DNA of 64,000 bases, taken from the NCBI RefSeq assembly GCF_004217445.1, contig NZ_SHKX01000012.1, positions 62,001 through 126,000 of the forward strand, read 5' to 3'. Both the position numbers and the translations under genes were made by a program. Positions 24,845 through 32,945 of the stretch are shown here, in pieces; the first letter of the stretch is position 1; each line of letters opens with the position of its first letter. Below the pieces are notes generated by a model that ran no database searches, was not told the origin of the DNA, and saw only the letters and a list, made by a program, of their open reading frames with translations. This DNA is from Fluviicoccus keumensis. GTDB lineage: Bacteria > Pseudomonadota > Gammaproteobacteria > Pseudomonadales > Moraxellaceae.

Positions 24845-25756
24845 CTAACGTGATTCAGCCATCAGGAATTCCATCAGCGCCTTTTGCGCGTGCAGCCGGT
24901 TTTCCGCTTCATCCCAGACCACGGCGCGCGGGTCATCCAGCATGTCTTCGGAGATTTCCTCGCCGCGATGCGCGGGCAGGCAGTGCATGAAGACCGCATC
25001 GGGGGAGGCCAGGTCCATCAGTCGCGGATTGACCTGGTAAGTGGCGAAGCGGCGTTTGCGGATGCTTTGCTCCGCTTCCTGCCCCATGCTGGTCCAGACA
25101 TCGGTGGCAATCAGGTGCGCGCCATCCACAGCGTCCTCGGCGGTCTTCACCAGCGTCGCGCAATGCGCATATTGGCGCAGCAGCTCCGGGTCCGGCTCGA
25201 AGCCGTAAGGGCAGGCAATCTGCATCTGGAAGCCCAGCTGGTGGGCGGCGTGGATGTAGGAATTGCACATGTTGTTGCCGTCGCCGACCCAGGCGAAGGT
25301 CTTGCCCTGCAGGCTGCCGCGATGCTCGATGAAGGTTTGCAGATCGGCCAGCAGCTGGCAGGGGTGATGGTCGTCGGTCAGGCCGTTGATGACCGGCACC
25401 CGCGAGTTGGCGGCAAAACGCTCGATGATGTCATGGGCGAAGGTGCGGATCATGACGATATCCACCATGCGCGAAATGACGCGGGCGGAGTCTTCAACCG
25501 GCTCGCCGCGGCCCAGTTGGGTGTCGCGCGGCGACAGGAAAATGGCGGAGCCGCCGAACTGGGCCATGCCCGCCTCGAAGGAAACCCGGGTGCGGGTGGA
25601 CGATTTCTCGAAAATCATGCCCAGCACCTTGCCGCGGAAGGGCTCGTAAACCACGCCCTCGTTCCGCATCTTCTTCAGTTCGATGGCGCGGTTCAGCACC
25701 GTCATCAATTCTTGCGGCGTAAAGTCCAGCAATGTCAAAAAATGGCGTACCGCCAT
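24845..25756 (-). CDS. argF: Ornithine carbamoyltransferase
   Basis: 303 residues. Carbamoyl-phosphate binding STRTRVSFEAGM near residue 52, the DDHHPCQLLADLQT region near 130, FAWVGDGNNM near 155 and the ornithine-binding HCLPAHRGEE near 262 are all present. It makes citrulline from ornithine and carbamoyl phosphate. It lies 32 bp downstream of argD in the same direction, so the two arginine genes form a unit. The length matches the Pseudomonas anabolic enzyme. Confidence 0.96.
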   Translation of the reverse strand: MAVRHFLTLLDFTPQELMTVLNRAIELKKMRNEGVVYEPFRGKVLGMIFEKSSTRTRVSFEAGMAQFGGSAIFLSPRDTQLGRGEPVEDSARVISRMVDIVMIRTFAHDIIERFAANSRVPVINGLTDDHHPCQLLADLQTFIEHRGSLQGKTFAWVGDGNNMCNSYIHAAHQLGFQMQIACPYGFEPDPELLRQYAHCATLVKTAEDAVDGAHLIATDVWTSMGQEAEQSIRKRRFATYQVNPRLMDLASPDAVFMHCLPAHRGEEISEDMLDDPRAVVWDEAENRLHAQKALMEFLMAESR

Positions 25757-25788
25757 TGTCAGTATCCTCGTTCAGGTTTCAGCGGCGC

Positions 25789-26967
25789 TCAGGCGGCCAG
25801 GAAGCGCCGGATCAGCCGGGAAACCCGGCTGACGATCTCGTCGGCGTCGGCGGCGCTGATGTTGAGCGCGGGCAGCAGGCGGACCACGCAGTCCGCGGTC
25901 ACGTTGATCAGCAGTTTTTCTTCGTCACGTGCTTGCGCGACCAGTTCGCCACAAGGGCGGGGCAGGCGCAGGCCGATCATCAGGCCCTTGCCGTTGACCT
26001 GCACCGGCAGGTCGGCCAGGGCTTCGCGGAAGCCGGTCATCATCCGCTCGCCCATGGCGGCGGCATTGTCGATCGGACCCTTCTGCAATTCCTGGATGAC
26101 AGTCAAGGCGGCGCGGCAGCCCAGCGGCGTGCCGCCGTAGGTGGAGCCGTGATTGCCGGGGTGAAACAAGTCGATGGCCTTGCCGCTGACCATGCATGCG
26201 CCGATGGGAAAGCCGTTGCCGAGTCCTTTGGCGGTGGTCAGCACATCGGGCTTGATCGACGAATGCTGGTAAGCAAAATACTTGCCGGTGCGGCCGTTGC
26301 CGGTCTGGATTTCATCCAGCATCAGCAGCAGGTCGTGCTTGTCACAGACGGCGCGCAGGGCTTCGAGGTAACCGGCGATACCCGCCGCCGGCGGACGCAG
26401 GCCGCCTTCGCCCTGGATCGGCTCGACCAGCACGGCGACCACATCCGGGTTGGCGGCAATGGCGGCTTCGACGGCGGCGACATCATCAAAGGGAACGCGC
26501 ACGAAACCCTGCACCAGTGGCTCAAACCCGGTTTGCACCTTCTTGTTGCCCGTGGCGGACAGGGTGGCGAGTGTACGGCCGTGGAAGGAATTTTCCATGA
26601 CGATGATGGCCGGGACGTCGACATTCTTGCGGTGGCCGAACATGCGCGCCAGCTTGATGGCGGCTTCGTTGGCCTCGGCGCCGGAATTGCCGAAGAAACA
26701 GAGATCCATGCCCGAGGCGTCGCGCAGGGCGGCGCCTAGCTCTTCCTGCAGCGGCACCTGGTAGAGGTTGGAAGTATGCACCAGCGTGGCGGCCTGATCC
26801 GCGATGGCGCGCGCCACCGCCGGGTGGGCATGGCCCAGACCGCAGACGGCGATGCCGGTGAGGGCATCCAGATAAGCGTCGCCGTTCGCGGTGTAAAGGC
26901 GCGAGCCTTCTCCCCGGACAAAGGCGATGGGCTGGCGGGCGTACGTGGGCATCAGGGCGCTGGTCAT
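25789..26967 (-). CDS. argD: Acetylornithine/succinyldiaminopimelate aminotransferase
   Basis: 392 residues from the ATG at 26967; a longer frame exists upstream but the family begins near MPTYARQPIAFVRGEG. Class III aminotransferase motifs: LDALTGIAVCGLGHAHP, NSGAEANEAAIKLAR, a HGRTLATLSATG loop, LMLDEIQTGNGRTG and the PLP lysine in TTAKGLGNGFPIGA. It acts in arginine synthesis and, in many bacteria, lysine synthesis. First gene before argF. The divergent grxD starts 124 bp away. Confidence 0.94.
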   Translation of the reverse strand: MTSALMPTYARQPIAFVRGEGSRLYTANGDAYLDALTGIAVCGLGHAHPAVARAIADQAATLVHTSNLYQVPLQEELGAALRDASGMDLCFFGNSGAEANEAAIKLARMFGHRKNVDVPAIIVMENSFHGRTLATLSATGNKKVQTGFEPLVQGFVRVPFDDVAAVEAAIAANPDVVAVLVEPIQGEGGLRPPAAGIAGYLEALRAVCDKHDLLLMLDEIQTGNGRTGKYFAYQHSSIKPDVLTTAKGLGNGFPIGACMVSGKAIDLFHPGNHGSTYGGTPLGCRAALTVIQELQKGPIDNAAAMGERMMTGFREALADLPVQVNGKGLMIGLRLPRPCGELVAQARDEEKLLINVTADCVVRLLPALNISAADADEIVSRVSRLIRRFLAA

Positions 26968-27090
26968 GGCAATTCTTGCGGATTCAAACAGATGGACGGA
27001 GTAAACGAACATCTTAACCAGATTACGCGCCATCAGCAATTAGAGGTAGAATACCGGCTGCCAATTCCTGCCAAATTAAAGGTATCCGAG

Positions 27091-27414
27091 ATGGAAGTAG
27101 AAGCCCTGATCCAGAAACAGATCGCGGAAAACCCCGTGCTCCTTTACATGAAGGGAACTCCGCAGTTCCCGCAGTGCGGCTTTTCCGCCCGCACCGTGGA
27201 AGCCCTGATCCAGATCGGCGAGCCGTTTGCCTATGTGAACATTCTGGAAAATCCGGACATCCGCGCCACCCTGCCGCGCATCGCCAACTGGCCGACCTTC
27301 CCTCAGCTGTGGGTCAAGGGTGAACTGATCGGCGGCTGCGACATCGTGATGGAAATGACCCAGAAGGGCGAGCTGGCCCCGCTGGTGAAGGAAGCAGCCC
27401 AGAAGCCGGCCTAA
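27091..27414 (+). CDS. grxD: Monothiol glutaredoxin Grx4
   Basis: 107 residues from the ATG at 27091 (E. coli GrxD has 115). The CGFS active site is at residues 30-33 within GTPQFPQCGFSARTVEAL, and the glutathione-binding WPTFPQLWVKGELIGGCDIVMEM region follows. Monothiol glutaredoxins bind a bridging [2Fe-2S] cluster and take part in iron-sulfur trafficking. A longer open frame upstream is antisense to argD and is not coding. Single gene, closed by a strong symmetric terminator. Confidence 0.95.
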   Translation: MEVEALIQKQIAENPVLLYMKGTPQFPQCGFSARTVEALIQIGEPFAYVNILENPDIRATLPRIANWPTFPQLWVKGELIGGCDIVMEMTQKGELAPLVKEAAQKPA

Positions 27415-27435
27415 GCTTCGCCGGCGCTGTGCGAA

Positions 27436-27475
27436 GCCATAAAAAAAGCCACCCTCGGGTGGCTTTTTTTATGGC
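27436..27475. terminator. Bidirectional terminator between grxD and the CHAD gene
   Basis: A 19-bp perfect inverted repeat: GCCATA, seven A, GCCACCC at 27436-27454 pairs with 27457-27475. Serves grxD on the plus strand; on the minus strand it also follows the CHAD gene. Confidence 0.92.
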
Positions 27476-27501
27476 GATAACGGAATGCGGGGGCTGAATG
27501 A

Positions 27502-27529
27502 AAGCTAATCATTTCTAAACGATTAGCTT
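27502..27529. repeat. AT-rich inverted repeat over the CHAD stop codon
   Basis: AAGCTAATC (27502-27510) and GATTAGCTT (27521-27529) are perfect complements around a 10-nt loop. The CHAD-protein stop at 27515-27517 falls inside the loop. The surrounding 60 bp are far more AT-rich than neighbouring DNA. Confidence 0.6.
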
Positions 27530-28285
27530 AACTATACATCTTATTTTATTGATATTTATAGATAAGTTTATGGATTCGGCGATCCATTCCGCGATCAGGG
27601 GCCGGAGCTCGGGGAGCGTGGCGGCGGCGTCCACCCACACCTGGCGGTCGTGCCAGTCTCCGGTCAGTTCCTGGGCGTCCTTCAGGCCTTTGAGCAACCC
27701 CGGCGGCAGTTCCGCCAGCAGCGGGCGATAGGTTTCCAGGAAATAACGGTAGCGCTTGATCCGGATGCGCAAGGCATGCAGGTCGGTCACACGGTCCGAC
27801 AGGTCGCGTTTCAGTCGGCGGCGCAGCTGACGCCGATAAAGGTCAATCCGTTGTTCCAGTTGCGCCCAATCCCGATGATGAAGGTCTTGCTCCCAACAGA
27901 GCGTCAGGCTGAGCAGCCGGTGGACGAGGGGATCGGCCGGACGGTGTTCGGCCAACGCCTGCATGGCGTCGGTGATGCCGGATTCGAGAGTGAGATGGAA
28001 ATTTGCGAGGCCTTTGCGCTTCACTTCAAGGGACAGGACCTCGCGGTCGCGCAGGCTGTTGGTGGGTTTGGCGCAGTCCTTGGCCAGGCGGTCCAGTTCA
28101 TCAGCGCCATGAAGATGTTTGCGGAGCGGCTGAATCAGGCTGCGCAACTCACGCAGGGCGACCCGGAAATCGTGCAGGGCCTCCGGGTCGCGCAGCGACA
28201 AGCGGGACTGGGCGTCCATCAGCTTGCCGCTCAGTGCCTGGAGGCGAGCGCAAAGCAAGGTGGAGATTAAGGGTTGATCGTTCAT
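27515..28285 (-). CDS. CHAD-domain protein
   Basis: 256 residues from the ATG at 28285, which has AGGA at a good distance; an upstream ATG at 28327 lacks one. The CHAD domain is a conserved helical bundle with histidines: ALHDFRVALRELRSLIQPL near residues 37-55, then DLHALRIRIKRYRYFLETYRPLL near 190-212 and GDWHDRQVWVDAAATLPEL near 225. CHAD proteins bind polyphosphate or accompany CYTH phosphatases; no CYTH gene is here. The last 20 residues (AESINLSININKIRCIV onward) come from AT-rich DNA and do not look like the family's usual end, so the C-terminus may have been rewritten by a frameshift or insertion. Confidence 0.82.
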   Translation of the reverse strand: MNDQPLISTLLCARLQALSGKLMDAQSRLSLRDPEALHDFRVALRELRSLIQPLRKHLHGADELDRLAKDCAKPTNSLRDREVLSLEVKRKGLANFHLTLESGITDAMQALAEHRPADPLVHRLLSLTLCWEQDLHHRDWAQLEQRIDLYRRQLRRRLKRDLSDRVTDLHALRIRIKRYRYFLETYRPLLAELPPGLLKGLKDAQELTGDWHDRQVWVDAAATLPELRPLIAEWIAESINLSININKIRCIVKLIV

Positions 28286-28343
28286 GCCCGTTCCTGGCAA
28301 CCGGTCGTCTGCCGGGAATAATGCCATATTCCCGGCAGGGACA

Positions 28344-29783
28344 TCAGCCCGCGAGCAGCTTCTTCAGCAGTTCATTCACCTGCGCGGGATTGGCCTTGCC
28401 CTTCGAGCGCTTCATGGCCTCGCCGACGAAGTAGCCGAATACCTTTTCCTTGCCGCCGCGATATTCCGCGACCTGCGCCGGGCTGCTGTCGACGATTTCC
28501 TTGAGCATGGCTTCAATGGCGCCGCTGTCGGTGACCGGTTTTAATCCTTCATTTTCGATGATTTCTTGAACAGTGCTTCCTCTACCATTCCAGAGCGCAT
28601 CGAAAATTACTTTTGCGATTTTTCCCGATGTCTCTCCAGATTGAATCGCAAGAATTAGCCCCGCCAGTTGATTGGCCGAAATAGGGGACTGTGTAATGTC
28701 CAAAGCTCCTACCCGATTCAGGGCACCAAGTAAGTCGCCTAGAATCCAATTTGCAGCAAGCTTTGCATGTCCATTCGCAGACGATACGGTTCTTTCGAAG
28801 TAGTCGGCTAAATGTTTGTCGGCGACTAGGATACTAGCGTCATATTCTGGCAGGCTATATTGGTCAATAAAGCGAGTTTTTTTGGCTGCCGGAAGTTCTG
28901 GTAGATTAGCTCGGATCTCTTCAATTTGCGTGTCGCTGATCACCACCGGCAGCAGGTCGGGGTCGGGGAAGTAGCGGTAATCGTTGGCTTCTTCCTTGCT
29001 GCGCATGGCGCGGGTTTCGTTCTTGGCCGGGTCGTACAGCACGGTGGACTGGACGATGCTGCGGCCGGATTCCAGTTCGTCGATCTGCCAGGCAATTTCG
29101 GCGTTGATGGCCTTTTCAATGAACTTGAAGGAATTGACGTTCTTGATCTCGCGGCGGGTACCGAACTTTTCCTCGCCCTTGTAGCGGATGGAAACGTTGC
29201 AATCGCAGCGCATCGAGCCTTCGGCCATGTTGCCGTCGGAAATGCCGAGGTAACGGATGATCGAGTGGATGGCTTTGACATAAGCCACGGCTTCCTTGGC
29301 GGAGCGCATGTCCGGTTCGGAGACGATTTCCAGCAACGGCGTACCGGCGCGGTTCAGGTCGATGCCCGACATGCCTGCGAAGTCTTCGTGCAGTGACTTG
29401 CCCGCATCTTCTTCCAGGTGGGCGCGGGTGATGCCGATGCGCTTGACGGTGTCTTTGTCGATGGTGATGTCCAGATGACCCTTGCCGACGATGGGCAGTT
29501 CGAACTGGGAAATCTGGTAGCCCTTGGGCAGGTCGGGGTAGAAGTAGTTCTTGCGTGCGAAGACGCTCTTGCGGCCGATTTCGGCATCGACGCCCAGACC
29601 GAAGCGGATGGCCATGTTCACGGCCTCCTTGTTCAGCACCGGCAGCACGCCGGGCATGCCCAGGTCGATCAGGCTGGCCTGGGTGTTGGGTTCGGCGCCG
29701 AAGGTGGTGTCGCTACCCGAAAAGATCTTGCTGTTGGTGTTCAGCTGGACATGGATTTCCAGTCCGATGACGGTTTCCCACAT
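28344..29783 (-). CDS. gatB: Asp-tRNA(Asn)/Glu-tRNA(Gln) amidotransferase subunit B
   Basis: 479 residues. GatB motifs: VIGLEIHVQLNTNSKIFSGS at the N-terminus, KNYFYPDLPKGYQISQFE near residue 80, then HLEEDAGKS, GTPLLEIVSEPD and MRCDCNVSIR. The C-terminal tail domain ends ANPAQVNELLKKLLAG. With GatA and GatC it amidates mischarged Glu-tRNA-Gln or Asp-tRNA-Asn. Last gene of gatC-gatA-gatB. The part encoded by about 28540-28925, corresponding to residues near 286-415, has lower GC and different codon use from the rest, although the frame is intact and the protein still reads as GatB. Confidence 0.96.
   Translation of the reverse strand: MWETVIGLEIHVQLNTNSKIFSGSDTTFGAEPNTQASLIDLGMPGVLPVLNKEAVNMAIRFGLGVDAEIGRKSVFARKNYFYPDLPKGYQISQFELPIVGKGHLDITIDKDTVKRIGITRAHLEEDAGKSLHEDFAGMSGIDLNRAGTPLLEIVSEPDMRSAKEAVAYVKAIHSIIRYLGISDGNMAEGSMRCDCNVSIRYKGEEKFGTRREIKNVNSFKFIEKAINAEIAWQIDELESGRSIVQSTVLYDPAKNETRAMRSKEEANDYRYFPDPDLLPVVISDTQIEEIRANLPELPAAKKTRFIDQYSLPEYDASILVADKHLADYFERTVSSANGHAKLAANWILGDLLGALNRVGALDITQSPISANQLAGLILAIQSGETSGKIAKVIFDALWNGRGSTVQEIIENEGLKPVTDSGAIEAMLKEIVDSSPAQVAEYRGGKEKVFGYFVGEAMKRSKGKANPAQVNELLKKLLAG
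28540..28925. other. Low-GC mosaic segment inside gatB
   Basis: Counting bases by 60-bp lines, GC falls to about 40-52 % (mean near 46 %) between 28561 and 28920, against about 62 % in the lines on both sides. Codons common here (AGA, GGA, TTA, CTA, ATT) are rare in the flanking gatB. The reading frame is unbroken. The pattern suggests replacement of this part by recombination with a lower-GC allele; limits are approximate. Confidence 0.7.
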
Positions 29784-29815
29784 GAAAGCCGCTCCTCAAT
29801 GAATTCTGGTCAACA

Positions 29816-31273
29816 TTACTTGTAGGCTTCGGGCAGGCGCGTGTGCCAGTCGGTGACCTGCTGGTAGCGGTGGGCGACGTTCAGCAAGCGCGCTTCCTGC
29901 CAGTAGTTACCGACGAGTTGCAGGCCCACCGGCAGGTTGTGACTGAATCCGGCAGGAATGCTCATGCCCGGCAGGCCGGCCAGGTTGGTGGCAATGGTGT
30001 AGATGTCGGACAGGTACATGGCGATCGGGTCGCTCTGCTTTTCCCCCTGGCCGAAGGCGACGCACGGCGAGGTCGGACCGGCAATGACGTCGCACTGCTT
30101 GAAGGCCTCGGCGAAATCCTGCTGGATGAGGCGACGCACCTTTTGCGCCTGCAGGTAGTAGGCGTCGTAGTAACCGGCGGACAGGGCATAGGTGCCGATC
30201 ATGATCCGGCGCTTCACTTCCGCGCCGAAACCTTCCTGACGGCTGCGCTTGTAGAGGTCGGTCAGGTCCTTCGGGTTTTCGCAGCGGTAACCGAAGCGCA
30301 CGCCGTCAAACCGCGAAAGGTTGCTGGAAGCTTCCGCCGGGGCGATGACGTAGTAGGCCGGTACCGAATGGCCGGAGTTCGGCAGGTCGATCTCGACCAG
30401 CACCGCGCCCAGCTTTTCCAGTTCCTTGAGGGCATCGCGAACCACCTGTTCCACTCCGGCGTCCAGACCCTGTCCGAAGTACTGTTTCGGCAGGCCGATG
30501 CGCAGGCCCTTGATGTCAGCGCCAAGCGTGGCGGTGTAATCGGGTACCGGCTGGTCTATGCTGGTGGAGTCCTTGGGGTCGTGGCCGGACATCACGTTCA
30601 GCAGCAACGCAGCGTCTTCGGCAGTCTGGGTCATCGGACCGGCCTGGTCGAGGCTGCTGGCGAAGGCGATCATGCCCCAGCGCGAAATGCGGCCGTAGGT
30701 CGGCTTCAGGCCGGTCAGGTTGCACAGGGACGCGGGCTGGCGGATGGAGCCGCCGGTATCGGTGCCGGTGGCGGCCGGGGCCAGGCGCGCGGCGACCGCC
30801 GCCGCGGAACCGCCGGACGAACCGCCGGGAACCTTGGTGGTGTCCCACGGGTTCTTCACGCCGCCGAAATAACTGGTTTCATTGGACGAGCCCATGGCGA
30901 ACTCGTCCATGTTGGTCTTGCCCAGCATCACCAGTCCGGCGGCTTCGCACTGGCTGATGACATGTGCGTTGTAGGGGCTGATGAAGTTGTCGAGCATCTT
31001 CGAGCCGCAGGTGGTCTTCACGCCTTCGGTGCAGAAGATGTCCTTCTGCGCCAGTGGTATACCGGCCAGTGCGTGGGCATTACCCCTAGCGCGGGCGGCG
31101 TCGGCGGCGTCGGCCTGACGCAGGGCCTGATCGGCGGTGACGGTGATGAAGCTGTTCAGTGCACCGTCAAAACGCTGGATGCGGTCCAGAAAATGTTGGG
31201 TCAGTTCGCGACCGGAAAACTCCTTCCGGGCGAGGCCGTCGCGCAGCGCGGCCAATGTCAGTGTATGCAGCAT
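29816..31273 (-). CDS. gatA: Asp-tRNA(Asn)/Glu-tRNA(Gln) amidotransferase subunit A
   Basis: 485 residues from the ATG at 31273, the usual GatA length. The amidase signature is complete: the lysine in GIPLAQKDIFCTEGVKTTCGS, the GGSSGGSAAAVAARLAP serine region, TDTGGSIRQPAS, and LKPTYGRISRWG. It hydrolyses glutamine and passes ammonia to GatB. A longer open frame reaching 31525 overlaps gatC and is not used. A gap of 76 bp separates it from gatC and 32 bp from gatB. Confidence 0.97.
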   Translation of the reverse strand: MLHTLTLAALRDGLARKEFSGRELTQHFLDRIQRFDGALNSFITVTADQALRQADAADAARARGNAHALAGIPLAQKDIFCTEGVKTTCGSKMLDNFISPYNAHVISQCEAAGLVMLGKTNMDEFAMGSSNETSYFGGVKNPWDTTKVPGGSSGGSAAAVAARLAPAATGTDTGGSIRQPASLCNLTGLKPTYGRISRWGMIAFASSLDQAGPMTQTAEDAALLLNVMSGHDPKDSTSIDQPVPDYTATLGADIKGLRIGLPKQYFGQGLDAGVEQVVRDALKELEKLGAVLVEIDLPNSGHSVPAYYVIAPAEASSNLSRFDGVRFGYRCENPKDLTDLYKRSRQEGFGAEVKRRIMIGTYALSAGYYDAYYLQAQKVRRLIQQDFAEAFKQCDVIAGPTSPCVAFGQGEKQSDPIAMYLSDIYTIATNLAGLPGMSIPAGFSHNLPVGLQLVGNYWQEARLLNVAHRYQQVTDWHTRLPEAYK

Positions 31274-31349
31274 GTCGTTCAGTCCGGATTGGCCCCGGCT
31301 TCTGTCCTTTCTTGGGGGGGAAGGATCGGGGCGGCGGGTGGATGGCTTG

Positions 31350-31637
31350 TTATTCGATGACCTTGGGCACCAGGTACAGACCGGCTTCGGTGGCCGGGGC
31401 GATCTTCTGGTAATCGTCGCGGCGGTTACGCTCGGTGACGATGTCTTCACGCAGCGGTTGCGTGACTTCGAAGGCGTGCGCCAACGGTTCGATGCCCTGT
31501 GTATTGACGGCCTGCAGGTCGTCAATCAGGCCGAGGATGCTGTTCAGGCTGTCGGTGTAGCGGGTGCGGTCGTCGTCGGATACGCCCAGTCGCGCCAGAT
31601 GCGCGATCTTGTCGATATCTTGGGTGGTCAGGGACAT
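31350..31637 (-). CDS. gatC: Asp-tRNA(Asn)/Glu-tRNA(Gln) amidotransferase subunit C
   Basis: 95 residues from the ATG at 31637, the normal length. Begins SLTTQDIDKIAHLARLGVSDDD and ends with the conserved FEVTQPLREDIVTE, EAGLYLVPKVIE region, which wraps round GatA. First gene of the leftward gatCAB operon, divergent from mreB with 171 bp between starts; both promoters must lie in that gap. Confidence 0.95.
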   Translation of the reverse strand: MSLTTQDIDKIAHLARLGVSDDDRTRYTDSLNSILGLIDDLQAVNTQGIEPLAHAFEVTQPLREDIVTERNRRDDYQKIAPATEAGLYLVPKVIE

Positions 31638-31808
31638 GGAAATGCTCGCAGCTGTTCCGTAAAAAATGGCAAGAAAAGTACCATAATTCCGGCTCTTCCC
31701 AAAGCAAAAGCGCAGCGGAAAGTTTGCAGTGTCTTTCATCCGCGATGGCAAGGCTTTGTTATACTGGCTTTAATTTCGTCGCCGGGACGGCATGCGTCGG
31801 GTTTGCCC

Positions 31809-32852
31809 ATGATTTCTCTGAAACGCCTCTTTGGTTTGTTTTCCTCTGATCTGGCCATCGACCTTGGTACGGCCAATACCCTGATTTATGCACCCGGTCG
31901 CGGAATCGTGCTGGATGAGCCGTCGGTGGTGGCGATCCGTCACCACGGCTCGCGCCGGACGGTGGTGGCGGTGGGGGCGGATGCCAAGCGCATGCTCGGC
32001 CGTACGCCGGGCAGTATTACAGCGGTTCGTCCCCTGAAGGATGGTGTCATCGCCGACTTCGAAGTAACCGAAGAAATGTTGCAATATTTCATCAGCAAGG
32101 TCGATTCCCGGGGTTTCCTGCCGTCGGTGCCGCGCGTGCTGGTCTGTGTGCCTTGCAAGTCGACCCTGGTGGAGCGTCGCGCCATTCGCGAATCGGTGCT
32201 GGGTGCAGGCGCGCGTGAGGTGCGACTGATCGAGGAGCCCATGGCGGCGGCCATCGGCGCCGGGCTGCCGGTAGAGCAGGCCTGTGGTTCCATGGTGGTG
32301 GATATTGGCGGCGGCACGACCGAAATAGCGGTGATTTCGCTGTCGGGCTGCGTCTATTCCGATTCGGTGCGCATCGGCGGCGACCTGCTCGACGAATGCA
32401 TCATGACGCATGTCCGTCGTACGCATGGCAGCCTGATCGGTGAGGCGACCGCCGAACGGATCAAGATTGCGGTAGGCGCGGCGATGCCCGGCGGGGAATA
32501 CAAGGAAGTGGAAGTGCGAGGTCGTAATCTGGCGGAAGGCGTGCCCCGGTCATTTACCGTCAACTCCGATGAGGTCTATGCCGCCATCCAGGATGCCCTG
32601 GAGGGCATTGTCTCCGCCGTGAAAAGCGCGCTGGAGCAGACCCCGGCCGAACTGTCCGCCGATATCGCCGAACGCGGCATGGTGCTGACCGGCGGCGGCG
32701 CGCTGCTGCGGGACATGGACAAGCTGCTCAGCCGTGAAACCGGCCTGCCTGTTTTCGCCGCCGAAGATCCGCTGACCTGCGTGGCGCGCGGCGGCGGCCG
32801 GGCGCTGGCGTTTCTGGACGATCCCGCCTACGACATGCTCTATATCGGCTAG
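31809..32852 (+). CDS. mreB: Rod shape-determining protein MreB
   Basis: 347 residues from the ATG at 31809; the frame is open far upstream but only this start fits (E. coli 347). Actin-fold motifs: DLAIDLGTANTLIYAPGRG (phosphate 1), VPRVLVCVPC, VRLIEEPMAAAIGAGLPV (connect 1), MVVDIGGGTTEIAVISL (phosphate 2) and MVLTGGGALLRDMDKLL (adenosine). It polymerises under the inner membrane and guides lateral wall synthesis, implying a rod-shaped cell at some stage. mreC, mreD, maf and rng follow in the same direction. Confidence 0.97.
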   Translation: MISLKRLFGLFSSDLAIDLGTANTLIYAPGRGIVLDEPSVVAIRHHGSRRTVVAVGADAKRMLGRTPGSITAVRPLKDGVIADFEVTEEMLQYFISKVDSRGFLPSVPRVLVCVPCKSTLVERRAIRESVLGAGAREVRLIEEPMAAAIGAGLPVEQACGSMVVDIGGGTTEIAVISLSGCVYSDSVRIGGDLLDECIMTHVRRTHGSLIGEATAERIKIAVGAAMPGGEYKEVEVRGRNLAEGVPRSFTVNSDEVYAAIQDALEGIVSAVKSALEQTPAELSADIAERGMVLTGGGALLRDMDKLLSRETGLPVFAAEDPLTCVARGGGRALAFLDDPAYDMLYIG

Positions 32853-32945
32853 CCCGCAGGCTGACCGGTTCCGAGTCCGCGCATTGCACCGGGGGTTATC
32901 ATCGAACAGGCCATTTTCTCCCGCACCCCGACCGGCGGCTACCGG

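Noticed and set aside
31137..31808. N-terminal extension of the mreB frame by 224 codons
   Set aside because: The extension covers gatC and part of gatA on the other strand and has no homology to MreB; the ATG at 31809 gives the exact family length.
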